The translations under genes were made by a program, and so were the position numbers. The notes below the pieces were generated by a model. It ran no database searches, was not told the origin of the DNA, and saw only the letters and a list, made by a program, of their open reading frames with translations. Shown piece after piece: positions 1 through 5,403 of a stretch of DNA of 7,853 nucleotides; positions within the stretch are counted from its first letter, which is position 1; each line of letters starts with the position of its first letter. Origin of the DNA: JBMOLK01 sp049325575 (lineage in GTDB: Bacteria; Bacillota; Clostridia; Acetivibrionales; Acetivibrionaceae); NCBI GenBank assembly GCA_049325575.1, contig JBMOLK010000211.1, positions 1 to 7,853 on the forward strand. Reading direction: 5' to 3'.

Positions 1-127
1 CGTTTATCTTTCTTTGTCTCATTCTTAACTCCTCTAGGTTCTTTAATTAACCAAATTAACCATACTTTTCATCATCAGGTCTTCCCAGTTATCCAGAGCC
101 TCTTTAAATTCCTCTATTGTTGCCTTC
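1..127. repeat. terminal direct repeat, left copy (circular overlap)
   Basis: This stretch is identical base for base to 7727-7853. The length of exactly 127 matches a common maximal assembler k-mer, so it is best read as the overlap of a circular contig rather than a biological repeat. It holds the first codons of the terminase-like gene (minus strand, 1-22) and the last codons of the primase-helicase gene (43-127). Both genes are complete on the 7,726-bp circle. Confidence 0.93.
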
Positions 128-2193
128 CCTTCACGACCAGCCTTCCAGACTTCATTTAGTCTATTTTCAGCTTCTTTGATTTTAGGATAATGTTTCTCAA
201 GCTTATCAAGGTCAACATCAATTTCAAGTCTTGCAAGTGCCTTTTTGTAGAGATGGTTGAAGATATCGTCCAGTTTTTCAGTTTGTGGGATACCCTCTAA
301 CAAACTCGCAAACTCAATATTATCAAGGTTTTTAAAGGTATTTTGTGGGCTACTATCTTCAACAAACTGGTTCGCTTGGAAGGGAAGTTTGTTAGTTTGT
401 GATCTATATATAGGGTCCACAAACTCGCAAACTGAAATAGGCTCATAAACTTTGGCATTTTTCCTCTCTGGGAAATAGGTAGAAGTCCAATATTTACCTT
501 CTCCCTTTTTCAGAAGATTTCTTGTTTTAGTGTTGTTTAAGCTCAATTTATTTTTGGCTTCATCAAGTATCTTGCTTTGTATAGGCAACTCACCTATTGA
601 GTCCTTCAGTTCAGTTATGAGGTCGTGAATTTCCCTTAAATTTTCCTCATCAGGGTCAGGAGCTATTACAAAGCCTTTTTCTGGGTCAAGATCCAAGAAG
701 ATGTGAAAAGGTTTATATCTGGTTTTACCATCAGGTCTTGTGCCAAACCAATAGCAACAATCAAAATCTTCATCATCTGCTATTTCCTCAACCCTTCCTT
801 TTCTTACCTTATGGAGGCTTAAGGTATGGTCTGCAAGGTCAGTAATGGCTGTTGAACCTTTATATATCCTCTCATCGCTCTTAGGGGTATGGTGAAGCAA
901 GATAATGGTAAATCCCTCCTCCCTGAGTTCTTTAAGCCTCCCCATAATAAGTGCCATATCTTGGCTATTGTTTTCATCTATATCTTGAAGTGCCCTAAGG
1001 GTATCAAAAATAATCAGGCTGTTTTTGTAAAGGCTTTTATATAGTTCCCAATCAGGTTTATTGAGCTTGGGTGGTCTTCTGTTATTTGTACTGTGCCAGA
1101 ATATTACATCTTCTACACCTGTCTTTCTAGCCCTCTCTACAAGCACAGGCAAGGGATTTTCAAGGTCTACATACACTACAGGCATTTTTTCTGTTTCCAA
1201 GCCCATAAATGGTATCCCTTTTGATACGCAATTTGCAAGAATAAGGCTAATCCAAGTTTTGCCAACCCCTCCTTTTCCATGAAGCACAGTTATAGCCTTC
1301 TTTGGAATAATCTTATCAACCACCCATTCAAGGTTTATATCAAGATTTATAAGGTCTCTTCCTCTTGGGAGAGATGAGCAAAAATCTTTTTCTTTTGATT
1401 CTTCCCATTTGGTAGTTTGTTTGATTATCTTAATAAGTTCTTCTTTTGTGTGTCCTTGTGCTATCCAATCAGATACATCCCCTTTTTCTGGTAGGTTTGG
1501 GAGTTCTATAATCTTTACACTTTTAGCAATCTTATTGAGGCTTTTAGCTACCTTTAAAGCGTGTTCTTTGCCAATAGGGTCATTGTCAGAGATGATTGCC
1601 GTATTTTTATTTTTGAAATACTGATTGTATTCATCCCTCCATTTGCCTGCTCCCATAGGATTACAGGAAGCTACAAGCCCTATTTTTCTTAATGTCTCAA
1701 CATCCTTTTCACCCTCAGCAATAATTACATCTTCAGCCTTTACAACTTCTGGGAGGTTATAAGGAATAAGCTTTACCCCTTGAAGGTCATTTATCCATCC
1801 CCTATTATTGTTAGGTCTTCTTAAGCTAAAGCTTTTGGGTTCGTATCTTATAGCCTGAAAGACACGGTTGCTCTTTTCATCCAGATAATCATAAGTCCTA
1901 TCAATCCTCTTTTCTGGTTCTGGGTTTAAACCTGCAAACTTTGAAAGCTCAAATAGGGCTGTTTTGAAGCCAACATTATGTTTTCTCTGGTAAAAAGAAA
2001 ATATATCACCCCCTTTCTTGCAACTATGACAATAGTATTTTCCTGTTTTAAAGTTAATTGAAAGAGAGGGCTTATGATCATTATGGAGTGGGCATAAAGC
2101 TTGTCCTTTACCATTATAAACCTTTAAGGATGGAAGCTCTGAGATATACCAATCCTTAATGTTGAGATGTGTTAAAAGGGTTTGCTTGTTCAT
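43..2193 (-). CDS. CHC2/TOPRIM primase fused to RepA-type helicase
   Basis: A 716-residue cytoplasmic replication protein that should make primers and unwind DNA at the element's own origin. The N-terminus has a CHC2-type zinc finger (Cys34, His37, Cys55, Cys58). A TOPRIM domain follows at about 154-245, with EGEK at 160-163 and the metal-binding DND at 203-205. A RepA/AAA_25-like helicase domain occupies about 285-515, with Walker A GKGGVGKT at 306-313, Walker B LIIFD ending at Asp397, and the LLHHTPK segment near 432-438. Residues 520-590 look like a winged helix. The tail from about 590 is a low-complexity linker plus a helical end. The ATG lies 3 nt after the stop of the upstream gene (TAA-GAA-ATG) and has no well-placed Shine-Dalgarno, which suggests translational coupling. 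The linker codons carry an iteron cluster. Such primase-helicase fusions are typical of satellites, prophages and plasmids. Confidence 0.93.
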   Translation of the reverse strand: MNKQTLLTHLNIKDWYISELPSLKVYNGKGQALCPLHNDHKPSLSINFKTGKYYCHSCKKGGDIFSFYQRKHNVGFKTALFELSKFAGLNPEPEKRIDRTYDYLDEKSNRVFQAIRYEPKSFSLRRPNNNRGWINDLQGVKLIPYNLPEVVKAEDVIIAEGEKDVETLRKIGLVASCNPMGAGKWRDEYNQYFKNKNTAIISDNDPIGKEHALKVAKSLNKIAKSVKIIELPNLPEKGDVSDWIAQGHTKEELIKIIKQTTKWEESKEKDFCSSLPRGRDLINLDINLEWVVDKIIPKKAITVLHGKGGVGKTWISLILANCVSKGIPFMGLETEKMPVVYVDLENPLPVLVERARKTGVEDVIFWHSTNNRRPPKLNKPDWELYKSLYKNSLIIFDTLRALQDIDENNSQDMALIMGRLKELREEGFTIILLHHTPKSDERIYKGSTAITDLADHTLSLHKVRKGRVEEIADDEDFDCCYWFGTRPDGKTRYKPFHIFLDLDPEKGFVIAPDPDEENLREIHDLITELKDSIGELPIQSKILDEAKNKLSLNNTKTRNLLKKGEGKYWTSTYFPERKNAKVYEPISVCEFVDPIYRSQTNKLPFQANQFVEDSSPQNTFKNLDNIEFASLLEGIPQTEKLDDIFNHLYKKALARLEIDVDLDKLEKHYPKIKEAENRLNEVWKAGREGKATIEEFKEALDNWEDLMMKSMVNLVN
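280..433. other. intragenic iteron cluster, candidate replication origin
   Basis: Eight copies of the hexamer CAAACT lie within 154 bp. Five are on the plus strand (301, 309, 363, 420, 428) and three are inverted (280, 386, 394). Six of them form three tandem pairs of 8-bp units: 299-314, 418-433, and the inverted 386-401. The 15-mer ACAAACTCGCAAACT is repeated exactly at 300-314 and 419-433. AT-rich stretches (315-345 and 402-412) lie between them. By my rough estimate about 0.1 copy would be expected by chance. The cluster falls in codons of a low-complexity linker of the primase-helicase (about residues 587-638), so protein constraint does not explain it well. Iterons at or inside a replication gene are known from lambdoid phages. 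The origin call is inference. Confidence 0.6.
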
Positions 2194-2196
2194 TTC

Positions 2197-3114
2197 TTAT
2201 ATTTTGTCTTCCCCCCTTTCTATTAGTTCTTTTTCTCTTATTCCTCTTTCCATTAGTTCTTTAATCTGTTTTTTTTCTTCTTTTTCTTTTGTATCCAATG
2301 TTCTCTTGATTAAATTAAGGGCGGATATTGTTTCTTTTTTCTTTAATTCGCTAATTCTAGGCTTCTTTAGAACTTCAATAGTATGTTCTATTATGCTTTT
2401 TGCAAGCCTCCTTTCAAGGGATAATCTAATCTTTTCTTTCTCATCTATTGCTAAAGCCTTCTTATCCGTAGGAGCTTTAGATTTAATAACAAATCCAGTT
2501 TTTGTCGGCTCAATGTTTGCTTGCCTTAATATCTCTAATCTTCTTATAATGAGATATGCTTCCGCATAAAAAGCAAAATCTTCTTTTTTTGCTTCTAGCT
2601 CTAGCATCTTCACAATACAAAGAAGCAAAGGAAAACTGTAAAGCCCTCCATCATCAAATTCATTATAGCTCCTGGGGAAAGGAGGCTCAAGCTCTGTTAA
2701 TTTATCAAGAGGAGTATTCTTAACAAAGTCTTCATAAAGTTTTAAGCCTGTTTTAACCCTTTCTTTTATTCTTTTAATAAAAATTAAAGAGAATTCTATC
2801 AAATGTAAATGATATAACTCTTTAAACGCTGGTTCAGTCCTCCATTTTCTTAAAAGCTTATATGAAACCTTTAAATCATCAGCCAAGGTTTTTAGGGGTT
2901 TTTTATATAACATAAATAAATTTGCTTTATATTTTACAGAGGAAAAACCTATGGGCTTCCCTTTTGGTGTGCCTTTTCTACTAGGTTCTTTATGGTCTCC
3001 CAGTTTTTTAAGGATAAATTTCTGAAGTAGGGTCGCATTTTTTTTTATTTCTTCCTTTTTTTGCCTGATTTTCTCCAATTTTTCTAATAGCTGTTTTCTT
3101 TGTTGTGTTTTCAT
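2197..3114 (-). CDS. HTH-containing DNA-binding protein of unknown role
   Basis: I do not recognise the family. The 305-residue protein is very rich in Lys and Glu. It has a basic helical N-terminus (1-40), a likely helix-turn-helix at about 74-95 (TLADDLKVSYKLLRKWR, like the homeodomain-type folds of phage small terminases and transposases), a mixed middle part and a charged coiled tail. The reading frame stays open back to 3153, but that longer start would fall in the -35 box of a consensus promoter, so I chose the ATG at 3114. This ATG is only 9 nt below TATAAT and has no Shine-Dalgarno, so the message would be nearly leaderless. The gene opens the replication unit and ends 3 nt before the primase-helicase. 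A palindrome sits in its promoter, so autoregulation is plausible. It could equally be a replication accessory protein or a second terminase-like protein. Confidence 0.8.
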   Translation of the reverse strand: MKTQQRKQLLEKLEKIRQKKEEIKKNATLLQKFILKKLGDHKEPSRKGTPKGKPIGFSSVKYKANLFMLYKKPLKTLADDLKVSYKLLRKWRTEPAFKELYHLHLIEFSLIFIKRIKERVKTGLKLYEDFVKNTPLDKLTELEPPFPRSYNEFDDGGLYSFPLLLCIVKMLELEAKKEDFAFYAEAYLIIRRLEILRQANIEPTKTGFVIKSKAPTDKKALAIDEKEKIRLSLERRLAKSIIEHTIEVLKKPRISELKKKETISALNLIKRTLDTKEKEEKKQIKELMERGIREKELIERGEDKI

Positions 3115-3117
3115 AAT

Positions 3118-3142
3118 AGTAACATTATAAATATATGTTACT
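3118..3142. promoter_or_regulatory. palindromic operator over promoter of the HTH gene
   Basis: A perfect inverted repeat with 8-bp arms, AGTAACAT at 3118-3125 and ATGTTACT at 3135-3142, separated by 9 bp. It covers the -10 box and the downstream half of the spacer of the promoter at 3124-3153, the usual place for a repressor site. Candidate binders encoded here are the HTH protein itself and the AlpA-like protein. Confidence 0.55.
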
Positions 3143-3153
3143 TTTGTTGTCAA
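3124..3153 (-). promoter_or_regulatory. consensus sigma70 promoter of the replication unit
   Basis: Minus strand: TTGACA (3153-3148), an 18-bp spacer, and TATAAT (3129-3124), both boxes perfect. Transcription would start near 3117, only a few bases above the ATG at 3114. From here one transcript could cover the HTH protein, primase-helicase, terminase-like and excisionase-like genes, whose gaps are 3, 20 and 90 nt. I saw no strong terminator between them. Confidence 0.7.
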
Positions 3154-3214
3154 GAAAAAATTTTTGAAGTCAGAAGATTGTTTTTTTCCTCTACGGGAAA
3201 AGAAGGAGTATTGT

Positions 3215-3886
3215 TTATTCTGGAGGGTCGTAAAGGCTGATTGTTTCTATATGCATTTCGGAAATTTTCAAATAGCCCATTTCATCAGCTTTTGTATTGG
3301 GAAGAATTACCTCAATTTTGTTCCAAAAACCAGGCTTTAACCTACTCACAAACGATTCTTCTTTCTCTCTTAATGAATTGTTCCATTCTTCATATATTTT
3401 AGCTGGAAAAGGGTCTGGAGAACTACGACCCCATTTTATTTTAAAAGTAAATCTCCCATATTCAATTGAATAGGGATTTCCAATTTTAAAGATTAGTTTA
3501 TATCCATCAAGAAAAGGTTGAACATCTGCTAATGAAATAAAGAAACGGCCACAATCTGTATCAATTGAGTTAAACTTATCAAGAGATGAAGGGTCAAAAT
3601 AAACATACTCATATCTTTCTAAAATTGCAATATCTTTACCAAACCTAAAGAGTGCTTCCGTATTTGCCTCAGTTTCTTGTTGTAGTTCCTCAAGTTCTTG
3701 TTTAAGAGAGTCATTTTGCTGTTGTAGTTTCCTAACTTGTTGTTTAAGAGACTTAATTTGCTGTTGTAGTTCCTCAACTTGTTGTTTAAGAGACTCAATT
3801 TGCTGGCTTATATTTTTATCTTCTGGCCATCCAAAGCCAATAAGCCCTATAAAAATCCCAATTGTTAAAACCGTTTTTATCTTCAT
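3215..3886 (-). CDS. exported coiled-coil protein, DUF3251-like C-terminus
   Basis: A 223-residue protein with an N-terminal basic-plus-hydrophobic segment (residues 1-19), either a signal peptide or a membrane anchor. There is no lipobox cysteine. Residues 28-69 are three 14-residue repeats of a two-heptad coiled coil (SLKQQVEELQQQI type), followed by more helix to about 90. The C-terminal part (about 110-220; CGRFFISL, GYKLIFKIGNPYS, FKIKWG, PGFWNKIEVILP) looks like a beta-rich periplasmic domain and resembles DUF3251 (YajI-like) proteins. I make that family call from memory and it is uncertain. A ribosome site (GGGAG, 7-8 nt upstream) supports the start. It is the last gene of unit B. Being exported, it may act in the periplasm or at the envelope. 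Its function is unknown. Confidence 0.85.
   Translation of the reverse strand: MKIKTVLTIGIFIGLIGFGWPEDKNISQQIESLKQQVEELQQQIKSLKQQVRKLQQQNDSLKQELEELQQETEANTEALFRFGKDIAILERYEYVYFDPSSLDKFNSIDTDCGRFFISLADVQPFLDGYKLIFKIGNPYSIEYGRFTFKIKWGRSSPDPFPAKIYEEWNNSLREKEESFVSRLKPGFWNKIEVILPNTKADEMGYLKISEMHIETISLYDPPE
3680..3805. repeat. three tandem 42-bp repeats encoding coiled coil
   Basis: Three in-frame imperfect copies of a 42-bp unit encode residues 28-41, 42-55 and 56-69 of the exported protein. Each unit is two heptads (QQIxSLKQQVxxLQ). Such repeats expand or contract easily, so the coiled-coil length may vary between related elements. Confidence 0.8.
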
Positions 3887-3927
3887 TTTTTTCTCCCTTT
3901 ATTAAATAATGTTTCTTTGGTTTTCAT
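3883..3927 (-). CDS. possible 14-codon leader ORF overlapping the next gene
   Basis: ATG at 3927, 14 codons rich in Lys and Thr, and a TGA that overlaps the ATG of the exported protein gene in an ATGA arrangement. An AAGGA lies about 11 nt upstream. Such overlaps often mark translational coupling, but in AT-rich DNA a short ORF like this can arise by chance. No protein family can be assigned. Confidence 0.2.
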   Translation of the reverse strand: MKTKETLFNKGRKK

Positions 3928-3931
3928 TTTC

Positions 3932-4450
3932 TTATTTTTCCTTTCTAAACCCTATTTTCTTTACCTCTTTGACAGGTATGGTCATTAGGGATTTTATGGC
4001 ATCAAAGACTATCTTAAATTGGGTATCATATTTTAATAGCTGATTTTCTATAGCCTCAATCTTTTCCTTAAGCCCTGTAATATCTATAGCCATCTTCTTT
4101 AGCCTTATAAATGCCCTCATAATCTGAATGTTAACATGGATTGCCCTTTTGCTGTTAAGCACAGATGAGAGCATAGCTATACCTTGTTCTGTAAAGGCAT
4201 AAGGTAAGTATCTCCTTCCACCTCGTTTTGAGGTTTCAAATTGAAACCTCAAAGTTTGATATTCTTCTTTGCTTAACTGAAACATAAAATCTTCTGGGAA
4301 TCTGTCTAAATTACGCTTTACGGATAAATTAAGAGATTTTGTTGGCACTCCATAAAGCTCTGCAAGGTCTTCATCCAACATTACTTTGTTGTCCCTTATA
4401 AAAAAGATTTTTGCCTCTATTCTTTCTATGGGAATTAAATTATTGCTCAT
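3932..4450 (-). CDS. ORF6N-domain protein
   Basis: A 172-residue protein with an ORF6N domain at about 6-92. It starts IPIERIEAKIFFIRDNKV, then has LDEDLAELYGVPTKSLNLSVKRN, the FPEDFMFQLSKEE signature and RRYLPYAFTEQGIAMLSSVL. Residues 118-145 form a short coiled coil, and the tail is basic. ORF6N is a DNA-binding domain related to KilA-N and Bro that occurs in phage antirepressors and on many bacterial mobile elements. The ATG has a fair ribosome site (AAGGTG, 6 nt spacing). The length is normal for the short bacterial form. It lies between the membrane and exported genes of unit B. Likely roles are antirepressor or regulator, for example derepressing the element or a co-resident phage. Its target is unknown. 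Confidence 0.9.
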   Translation of the reverse strand: MSNNLIPIERIEAKIFFIRDNKVMLDEDLAELYGVPTKSLNLSVKRNLDRFPEDFMFQLSKEEYQTLRFQFETSKRGGRRYLPYAFTEQGIAMLSSVLNSKRAIHVNIQIMRAFIRLKKMAIDITGLKEKIEAIENQLLKYDTQFKIVFDAIKSLMTIPVKEVKKIGFRKEK

Positions 4451-4536
4451 TTCTCACACCTTAAGTATTTGAAAATAAAAGAGTTAGTGATTGAAAACTA
4501 CCCATTAAATATTTTATGCTTAAATCCATTATAAAT

Positions 4537-4971
4537 TTAATATCCCTGTTCAATGATTTTTATTATGTTTCCCTCCAAATCAACCTTTGCTTTCACATAA
4601 TTTCTAACAACACCGCCAAATGCGTTTTTGCCCCTGAATTCTGTCATAATAACCAAATGGTCTCCCATATCCGAATATGTGGTTTTTATATGTTCATATG
4701 ATTTTGGGTCATTCATTGAGTCCTTAATGTATTGGGTTAACGCCAGATGAGACCCGTCCCAGGGGTTGAATTGCTTTTCTATTTTTTCCTGCCGAGTTTC
4801 AACTTTTACTTCTTCCTTTTGAGGGTTCTTATTGTCTGAAAATAAAGAAACCAACCAACAAATCAATATAAAAAGAATTAGAAAATGCCACCACTTCCAT
4901 TGTGATTTTATTTCATTTTTCTCCATTTTCTTCATTGCTTTTTCCAAGTCTTCTTTTTTTATCTCTTCCAT
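4537..4971 (-). CDS. single-pass membrane protein with conserved soluble domain
   Basis: A 144-residue protein from the ATG at 4971. It has a charged N-terminus (1-23), one transmembrane helix (about 25-44, WKWWHFLILFILICWLVSLF), a charged linker and a C-terminal domain of about 70 residues. That domain has the run NDPKSYEHIKTTYSDMGDHLVIMTEFRGKNAFGG, split here as NDPKSYEHIKTTY and SDMGDHLVIMTEFRGKNAFG. I have seen this domain type in unnamed proteins but cannot give a family. The start is uncertain. The frame stays open to a TTG at 5022, which has no ribosome site, and a GGAGGA at 5020-5015 is ideally spaced only for a rare ATT at 5007. The chosen ATG lies 1 nt after the stop of a possible leader ORF. 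It is the first sizeable gene of unit B, behind a structured leader. Confidence 0.82.
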   Translation of the reverse strand: MEEIKKEDLEKAMKKMEKNEIKSQWKWWHFLILFILICWLVSLFSDNKNPQKEEVKVETRQEKIEKQFNPWDGSHLALTQYIKDSMNDPKSYEHIKTTYSDMGDHLVIMTEFRGKNAFGGVVRNYVKAKVDLEGNIIKIIEQGY

Positions 4972-4972
4972 T

Positions 4973-5125
4973 TCATTTTTTAAATTCCTTTCTTTTTCTG
5001 TCCCAATAGGGACTTCCTCCAAAACAAAAGGACAGGGTGCTATGATTGGATAGACTTTGCAGTTTCTCCCCCTGCCCTTCTGTTTGGATTTGATTTACCT
5101 TTTTAAGTCTATCCTTCTTTATCAT
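4973..5125 (-). CDS. possible 50-codon leader ORF before the membrane gene
   Basis: An ATG at 5125 lies exactly 9 nt below a perfect TATAAT, the same spacing as at the HTH gene. The ORF (MIKKDRLKKVNQ to DRKRKEFKK) ends with a TGA 1 nt before the ATG of the membrane protein. It has no recognisable domain and no Shine-Dalgarno. It coincides with the inverted repeats of the leader, so it may be a leader peptide whose translation controls RNA folding, or simply an open frame inside an untranslated RNA. Confidence 0.25.
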   Translation of the reverse strand: MIKKDRLKKVNQIQTEGQGEKLQSLSNHSTLSFCFGGSPYWDRKRKEFKK

Positions 5126-5128
5126 AGC
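5025..5128 (-). ncRNA. candidate structured leader RNA with pseudoknot potential
   Basis: In the minus-strand transcript, GCTATGAT (5128-5121) and GGATAGACTT (5114-5105) pair perfectly with AAGTCTATCC (5057-5048) and ATCATAGC (5046-5039). The result is an 18-bp stem with an internal loop (6 nt against 1 nt) and a 47-nt apical loop. Part of that loop (5082-5070, CAGAAGGGCAGGG) can also pair over 13 positions with CCCTGTCCTTTTG (5037-5025), just below the stem. Its two differences from perfect complementarity are G-U pairs on this strand and A-C mismatches on the other. The loop pairing makes an H-type pseudoknot or, alone, a hairpin followed by TTTTGG. RNA would start almost at the base of the stem. 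An attenuator, a regulatory leader or a separate small RNA are all possible. Confidence 0.45.
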
Positions 5129-5134
5129 ATAGAA

Positions 5135-5164
5135 ATTATACATAATAAACATAAGTTCTGTCAA
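5135..5164 (-). promoter_or_regulatory. consensus sigma70 promoter of unit B
   Basis: Minus strand: TTGACA (5164-5159), an 18-bp spacer, and TATAAT (5140-5135), both perfect. The predicted start near 5128 is the first base of the leader stem. One of the integrase arm-like repeats (5191-5210) lies 26 bp upstream of the -35 box, so attP-binding proteins could affect this promoter. Confidence 0.7.
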
Positions 5165-5190
5165 ATTGCTTCCCTGTTTTATTTTTTATT

Positions 5191-5210
5191 ATTGTATAGT
5201 TTTTGTATAG
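5191..5210 (+). repeat. arm-type direct repeat, left of attP
   Basis: The 20-mer ATTGTATAGTTTTTGTATAG is identical to 5423-5442. Each copy holds two TTGTATAG units whose starts are 11 bp apart, about one helical turn. The pair brackets the attP core (115 bp to this side, 52 bp to the other), as expected of arm-type sites for a tyrosine integrase or its excisionase. Confidence 0.65.
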
Positions 5211-5325
5211 TAGATAGAAGGGAAATTATAGAAAAATAGGTAAAACCTATCTTTCAAAAAACCTTAAAAGTTAGAATTTACAAGGATTTAGAAAAATAAG
5301 GAGAAATGTAAAAATCTTCTGTTTC

Positions 5326-5370
5326 TCCTTGGTAAGGATGAGGTCACCAGTTCGATTCTGGTTGTGGGCT
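5326..5370 (+). other. attP core: 3' half of a tRNA-Thr(GGT) gene
   Basis: From 5329 to 5370 the sequence reads as the 3' part of a bacterial tRNA: anticodon loop TTGGTAA (anticodon GGT at 5331-5333), stem GGATG, variable loop AGGTC, T-stem and loop ACCAG-TTCGATT-CTGGT, acceptor strand TGTGGGC and discriminator T. No CCA is encoded. The 5' anticodon strand (TCTCC at 5324-5328) pairs only in its last three bases, so tRNA identity starts at about 5326. No D-arm or 5' acceptor strand is present, so this is not a tRNA gene. It is the segment that restores the host tRNA-Thr gene after integration. It lies just past the 3' end of int, the classic place for attP. Confidence 0.85.
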
Positions 5371-5403
5371 TTATAGATATTTCAAGGCTTTTCGCCATTG
5401 CAT

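Noticed and set aside
89..97. DnaA-box-like TTATCCAGA
   Set aside because: One mismatch to the consensus and a single isolated copy inside coding sequence, so chance is a sufficient explanation.
2159..2569. Open frame of 136 codons on the plus strand
   Set aside because: It lies antisense to the primase start and the HTH gene, is a run of Ser/Phe/Leu typical of the complement of Lys/Glu-rich genes, and has no family match.
3160..3214. Intrinsic terminator after the exported-protein gene
   Set aside because: TTTTCC/GGAAAA can pair with a 6-nt loop, but the stem is AT-rich and no U-tract follows on the transcribed strand.
3680..3805. CRISPR-like array
   Set aside because: The repeats are in-frame coding tandem units without spacers, and there are no cas genes.
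3968..3996. Antisense promoter TTGACA-N17-TTTTAT on the plus strand
   Set aside because: It lies in the ORF6N coding sequence with a poor -10 box and no sign of a product.
5329..5370. A tRNA gene
   Set aside because: Only the half from the anticodon loop to the discriminator is present. D-arm and 5' acceptor strand are missing, and the 5' anticodon stem does not pair fully.
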